From Saccoglossus kowalevskii (taxonomy: Eukaryota > Hemichordata > Enteropneusta > Harrimaniidae): DNA of 13,916 bases. The notes beneath the pieces are model-generated. The model was given only the letters and a program-made list of their open reading frames with translations, was not told the DNA's origin and did no database searches. The position numbers and the translations under genes are program-made. Below are positions 10,740-13,916 of this stretch, in pieces (positions within the stretch are counted from its first letter, which is position 1; every line of letters starts with the position of its first letter). The DNA is taken from assembly GCF_000003605.2 (NCBI RefSeq), contig NW_003154641.1:1-13916 (forward strand), read 5' to 3'.

Positions 10740-11956
10740 TGTTAACACATTGACAACCATATAGCACTGTATGCTGCCCATAATATATGGTGTACAATTT
10801 GTGTGTCCTCAGATGTGTTAACACATTGACAACCATATAGCACTGTATGCTGCCCATAATATATGGTGTACAATGTGTGTGTCCTCCAATGTGTTAACAC
10901 ATTGACAACTATATAGCACTGTATGCTGCCCATAACGTATGGAGTACAATTTGTGTGTCCTCAGATGTGTTAACACATTGACAACCATATAGCACTGTAT
11001 GCTGCCCATAATGTATGGAGTATAATTTGTGTGTCCTCAGATGTGTTAACACATTGACAACCATATAGCACTGTATGCTACCCATAATGTATGGTGTACA
11101 ATGTGTGTGTCCTCAGATGTGTTAACACATTGACAACCATATAGCACTGTATGCTACCCATAACGTATGGTGTACAATTTGTGTGTCCTCAGATGTGTTA
11201 ACACATTGACAACCATATAGCACTGTATGCTGCCCATAATGTATGGTGTACAATGTGTGTGTCCTCCAATGTGTTAACACATTGACAACCATATAGCACT
11301 GTATGCTGCCCATAATGTATGGTGTACAATTTGTGTGTCCTCCAATGTGTTAACACATTGACAACTATATAGCACTGTATGCTACCCATAATGTATGGTA
11401 TACAATTTGTGTGTCCTCAGATGTGTTAACACATTGACAACCATATAGCACTGTATGCTGCCCATAATGTATGGTGTACAATGTGTGTGTCCTCCAATGT
11501 GTTAACACATTGACAACCATATAGCACTGTATGCTGCCCATAATGTATGGAGTATAATTTGTGTGTCCTCAGATGTGTTAACACATTGACAACCATATAG
11601 CACTGTATGCTACCCATAATGTATGGAGTATAATTTGTGTGTCCTCAGATGTGTTAACACATTGACAACCATATAGCACTGTATGCTACCCATAATGTAT
11701 GGGAGTATAATTTGTGTGTCCTCAGATGTGTTAACACATTGACAACCATATAGCACTGTATGCTGCCCATAATGTATGGTGTACAATTTGTGTGTCCTCC
11801 AATGTGTTAACACATTGACAACCATATAGCACTGTATGCTACCCATAATGTATGGAGTACAATTTGTGTGTCCTCAGATGTGTTAACACATTGACAACCA
11901 TATAGCACTGTATGCTACCCATAATGTATGGTGTACAATTTGTGTGTCCTCCAATG
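10740..11956 (+). repeat. Array zone E: mixed units with one 77-bp unit
   Basis: TGCCC and TACCC types mix here, with several ATGTGTGTG units (10816, 11044, 11196, 11424). The unit at 11652-11728 is 77 bp because of an extra G in GGGAGTATAA at 11701-11703. No clear higher-order period is visible. Confidence 0.75.
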
Positions 11957-12412
11957 TGTTAACACATTGACAACCATATAGCACTGTATGCTGCCCATAA
12001 CCTATGGAGTACAATTTGTGTGTCCTCCAATGTGTTAACACATTGGCAACCATATAGCACTGTATGCTGCCCATAATGTATGGTGTACAATGTGTGTGTC
12101 CTCCAATGTGTTAACACATTGACAACCATATAGCACTGTATGCTACCCATAATGTATGGTGTACAATTTGTGTGTCCTCCAATGTGTTAACACATTGACA
12201 ACTATATAGCACTGTATGCTACCCATAATGTATGGAGTACAATTTGTGTGTCCTCAGATGTGTTAACACATTGACAACCATATAGCACTGTATGCTGCCC
12301 ATAACCTATGGAGTACAATTTGTGTGTCCTCCAATGTGTTAACACATTGGCAACCATATAGCACTGTATGCTGCCCATAATGTATGGTGTACAATGTGTG
12401 TGTCCTCCAATG
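11957..12412 (+). repeat. Four-unit spaced duplication (304 bp)
   Basis: An AACCTATGG unit followed by a GGCAACC/ATGTGTGTG unit occurs at 11957-12108 and again at 12261-12412, 304 bp apart. Both members carry rare variants, so chance recurrence is unlikely. Confidence 0.8.
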
Positions 12413-12640
12413 TGTTAACACATTGACAACCATATAGCACTGTATGCTGCCCATAATGTATGGTGTACAATTTGTGTGTCCTCCAATGTGTTAACACATT
12501 GACAACCATATAGCACTGTATGCTGCCCATAATATAAGGTGTACAATTTGTGTGTCCTCAGATGTGTTAACACATTGACAATCATATAGCACTGTATGCT
12601 GCCCATAATATATGGAGTACAATTTGTGTGTCCTCAGATG

Positions 12641-13916
12641 TGTTAACACATTGACAACCATATAGCACTGTATGCTGCCCATAATGTATGGAGTACAATT
12701 TGTGTGTCCTCAGATGTGTTAACACATTGACAACCATATAGCACAGTATGCTACCCATAATGTATGGAGTACAATGTGTGTGTCCTCAGATGTGTTAACA
12801 CATTGACAACCATATAGCACTGTATGCTGCCCATAATATAAGGTGTACAATTTGTGTGTCCTCAGATGTGTTAACACATTGACAACCATATAGCACTGTA
12901 TGCTGCCCATAATGTATGGAGTATAATTTGTGTGTCCTCAGATGTGTTAACACATTGACAACCATATAGCACTGTATGCTACCCATAATGTATGGAGTAC
13001 AATTTGTGTGTCCTCAGATGTGTTAACACATTGACAACCATATAGCACTGTATGCTGCCCATAATGTATGGAGTACAATTTGTGTGTCCTCAGATGTGTT
13101 AACACATTGACAACCATATAGCACAGTATGCTACCCATAATGTATGGAGTACAATGTGTGTGTCCTCAGATGTGTTAACACATTGACAACCATATAGCAC
13201 TGTATGCTGCCCATAATATAAGGTGTACAATTTGTGTGTCCTTCAGATGTGTTAACACATTGACAACCATATAGCACTGTATGCTACCCATAATGTATGG
13301 AGTACAATTTGTGTGTCCTCCAATGTGTTAACACATTGACAACCATATAGCACTGTATGCTACCCATAATGTATGGTGTACAATTTGTGTGTCCTCCAAT
13401 GTGTTAACACATTGACAACCATATAGCACTGTATGCTACCCATAATGTATGGTGTACAATTTGTGTGTCCTCCAATGTGTTAACACATTGACAACCATAT
13501 AGCACTGTATGCTACCCATAATGTATGGAGTACAATGTGTGTGTCCTCAGATGTGTTAACACATTGACAACCATATAGCACAGTATGCTACCCATAATGT
13601 ATGGAGTACAATGTGTGTGTCCTCAGATGTGTTAACACATTGACAACCATATAGCACTGTATGCTACCCATAATATAAGGTGTACAATTTGTGTGTCCTC
13701 AGATGTGTTAACACATTGACAACCATATAGCACTGTATGCTGCCCATAATGTATGGAGTACAATTTGTGTGTCCTCAGATGTGTTAACACATTGACAACC
13801 ATATAGCACAGTATGCTACCCATAATGTATGGAGTACAATGTGTGTGTCCTCAGATGTGTTAACACATTGACAACCATATAGCACTGTATGCTACCCGTA
13901 ATATAAGGTGTACAAT
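12641..13916 (+). repeat. Right-end higher-order repeat with CAGT and ATATAAGG units
   Basis: The order TGCCC/AGTACA unit, then GCACAGTATG unit with ATGTGTGTG, then ATATAAGG unit recurs at 12641-12868, 13021-13249 and 13706-13916, the last cut by the window end. The last two members also occur at 13554-13705. The ATATAAGG unit at 13173-13249 is 77 bp, with an extra T in CCTTCAG at 13242-13243. The final partial unit has a private CCCGTAAT change. Confidence 0.8.

Larger units (their letters stand above)
480..13916 (+). repeat. 76-bp tandem satellite array, about 177 units, open at right end
   Basis: Units are head to tail. Taking TGTTAACA as position 1, starts fall at 556 + 76k up to 11652, then shift by +1 at 11729 and again at 13250. 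This gives one edge unit, 175 full units from 556 to 13857 and a 59-bp partial unit at 13858-13916. The unit reads, in order, TGTTAACACATTGACAACC, then TATAGCACTGTATGCTGCCC, then ATAATGTATGGAGTATAATT, then TGTGTGTCCTCCAATG. Common variable sites are 14 (A/G), 19 (C/T), 25, 26, 29, 37 (G/A), 40, 45-47, 49, 52 (A/T), 53, 56 (T/C), 60 (T/G) and 72-73 (CA/AG). GC is about 38%. All three plus-strand frames are closed. On the minus strand, the only stop in most units is the TAA of TGTTAA, which limits frames to about 63 codons. The array is therefore non-coding satellite DNA lying in the intron upstream of the exon. Confidence 0.98.

Noticed and set aside
376-13823. Dozens of minus-strand reading frames of about 63 codons starting MGSIQCY, as a repeated small-protein gene family
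   Set aside because: They follow from the repeat: 76 is 1 modulo 3, so a frame walks through the unit's three phases until it meets the TAA of TGTTAA. Whether one appears depends on the base at position 37 of the neighbouring unit (G leaves CAG, A makes TAG). They overlap each other every 76 bp and span unit boundaries.
480-13916. CRISPR array
   Set aside because: There are no unique spacers between conserved repeats; the whole 76-bp unit is repeated, and the neighbouring gene is from an animal with introns.
480-13916. Tandem core of a Helitron-like or other mobile element
   Set aside because: Some invertebrate elements carry internal tandem repeats, but I see no element end, terminal inverted repeat, transposase fragment or target-site duplication in 301-480, and the right edge is outside the window.
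480-13916. CENP-B box or known centromeric motif
   Set aside because: No TTCG...CGGG-type box is present in the unit, and the invariant palindrome does not resemble it.

Overview
The window is animal nuclear DNA. It holds one recognisable coding exon at its left end, followed by a very large tandem-repeat array that runs off the right end. The exon (81-300, minus strand) encodes the second part of a synaptogyrin, a four-pass MARVEL-domain protein of synaptic and other small vesicles. It has a good splice acceptor (301-302) and donor (75-80), so the source is an intron-containing metazoan gene. The short lumenal loop and AT-rich composition make an invertebrate (possibly a mollusc) my guess, but the sequence does not prove this.

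Layout: 1-80 is the start of the downstream intron; 81-300 is the exon; 301 to about 418 is unique upstream-intron sequence with acceptor signals; about 419-479 is a degenerate edge copy; 480-13916 is a head-to-tail array of a 76-bp monomer (about 38% GC). The array has one edge unit (480-555), 175 full units (556-13857) and a 59-bp partial unit cut by the window end. Because the gene reads leftward, the array lies in the intron 5' of this exon if the gene is intact.

The monomers stay in strict 76-bp register; only two units are 77 bp (11652-11728 and 13173-13249). Variation is concentrated at about 18 sites. One 16-bp stretch, which contains a 14-bp palindrome centred on GTTAAC, is the same in every unit from 556 on. 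Unit subtypes are locally clustered: a mixed zone (556-3595), a TACCC-type zone (3596-7471), a TGCCC-type zone (7472-9295), an alternating-dimer zone (9296-10055) and a mixed right part with several 2- to 5-unit higher-order repeats. A block of about 1.2 kb is duplicated (4052-5191 and 5344-6559). These patterns fit unequal exchange, gene conversion and local amplification.

No other gene, RNA gene, CRISPR array or intact transposon was recognised. The many about 63-codon minus-strand reading frames in the array are products of the repeat, not genes.
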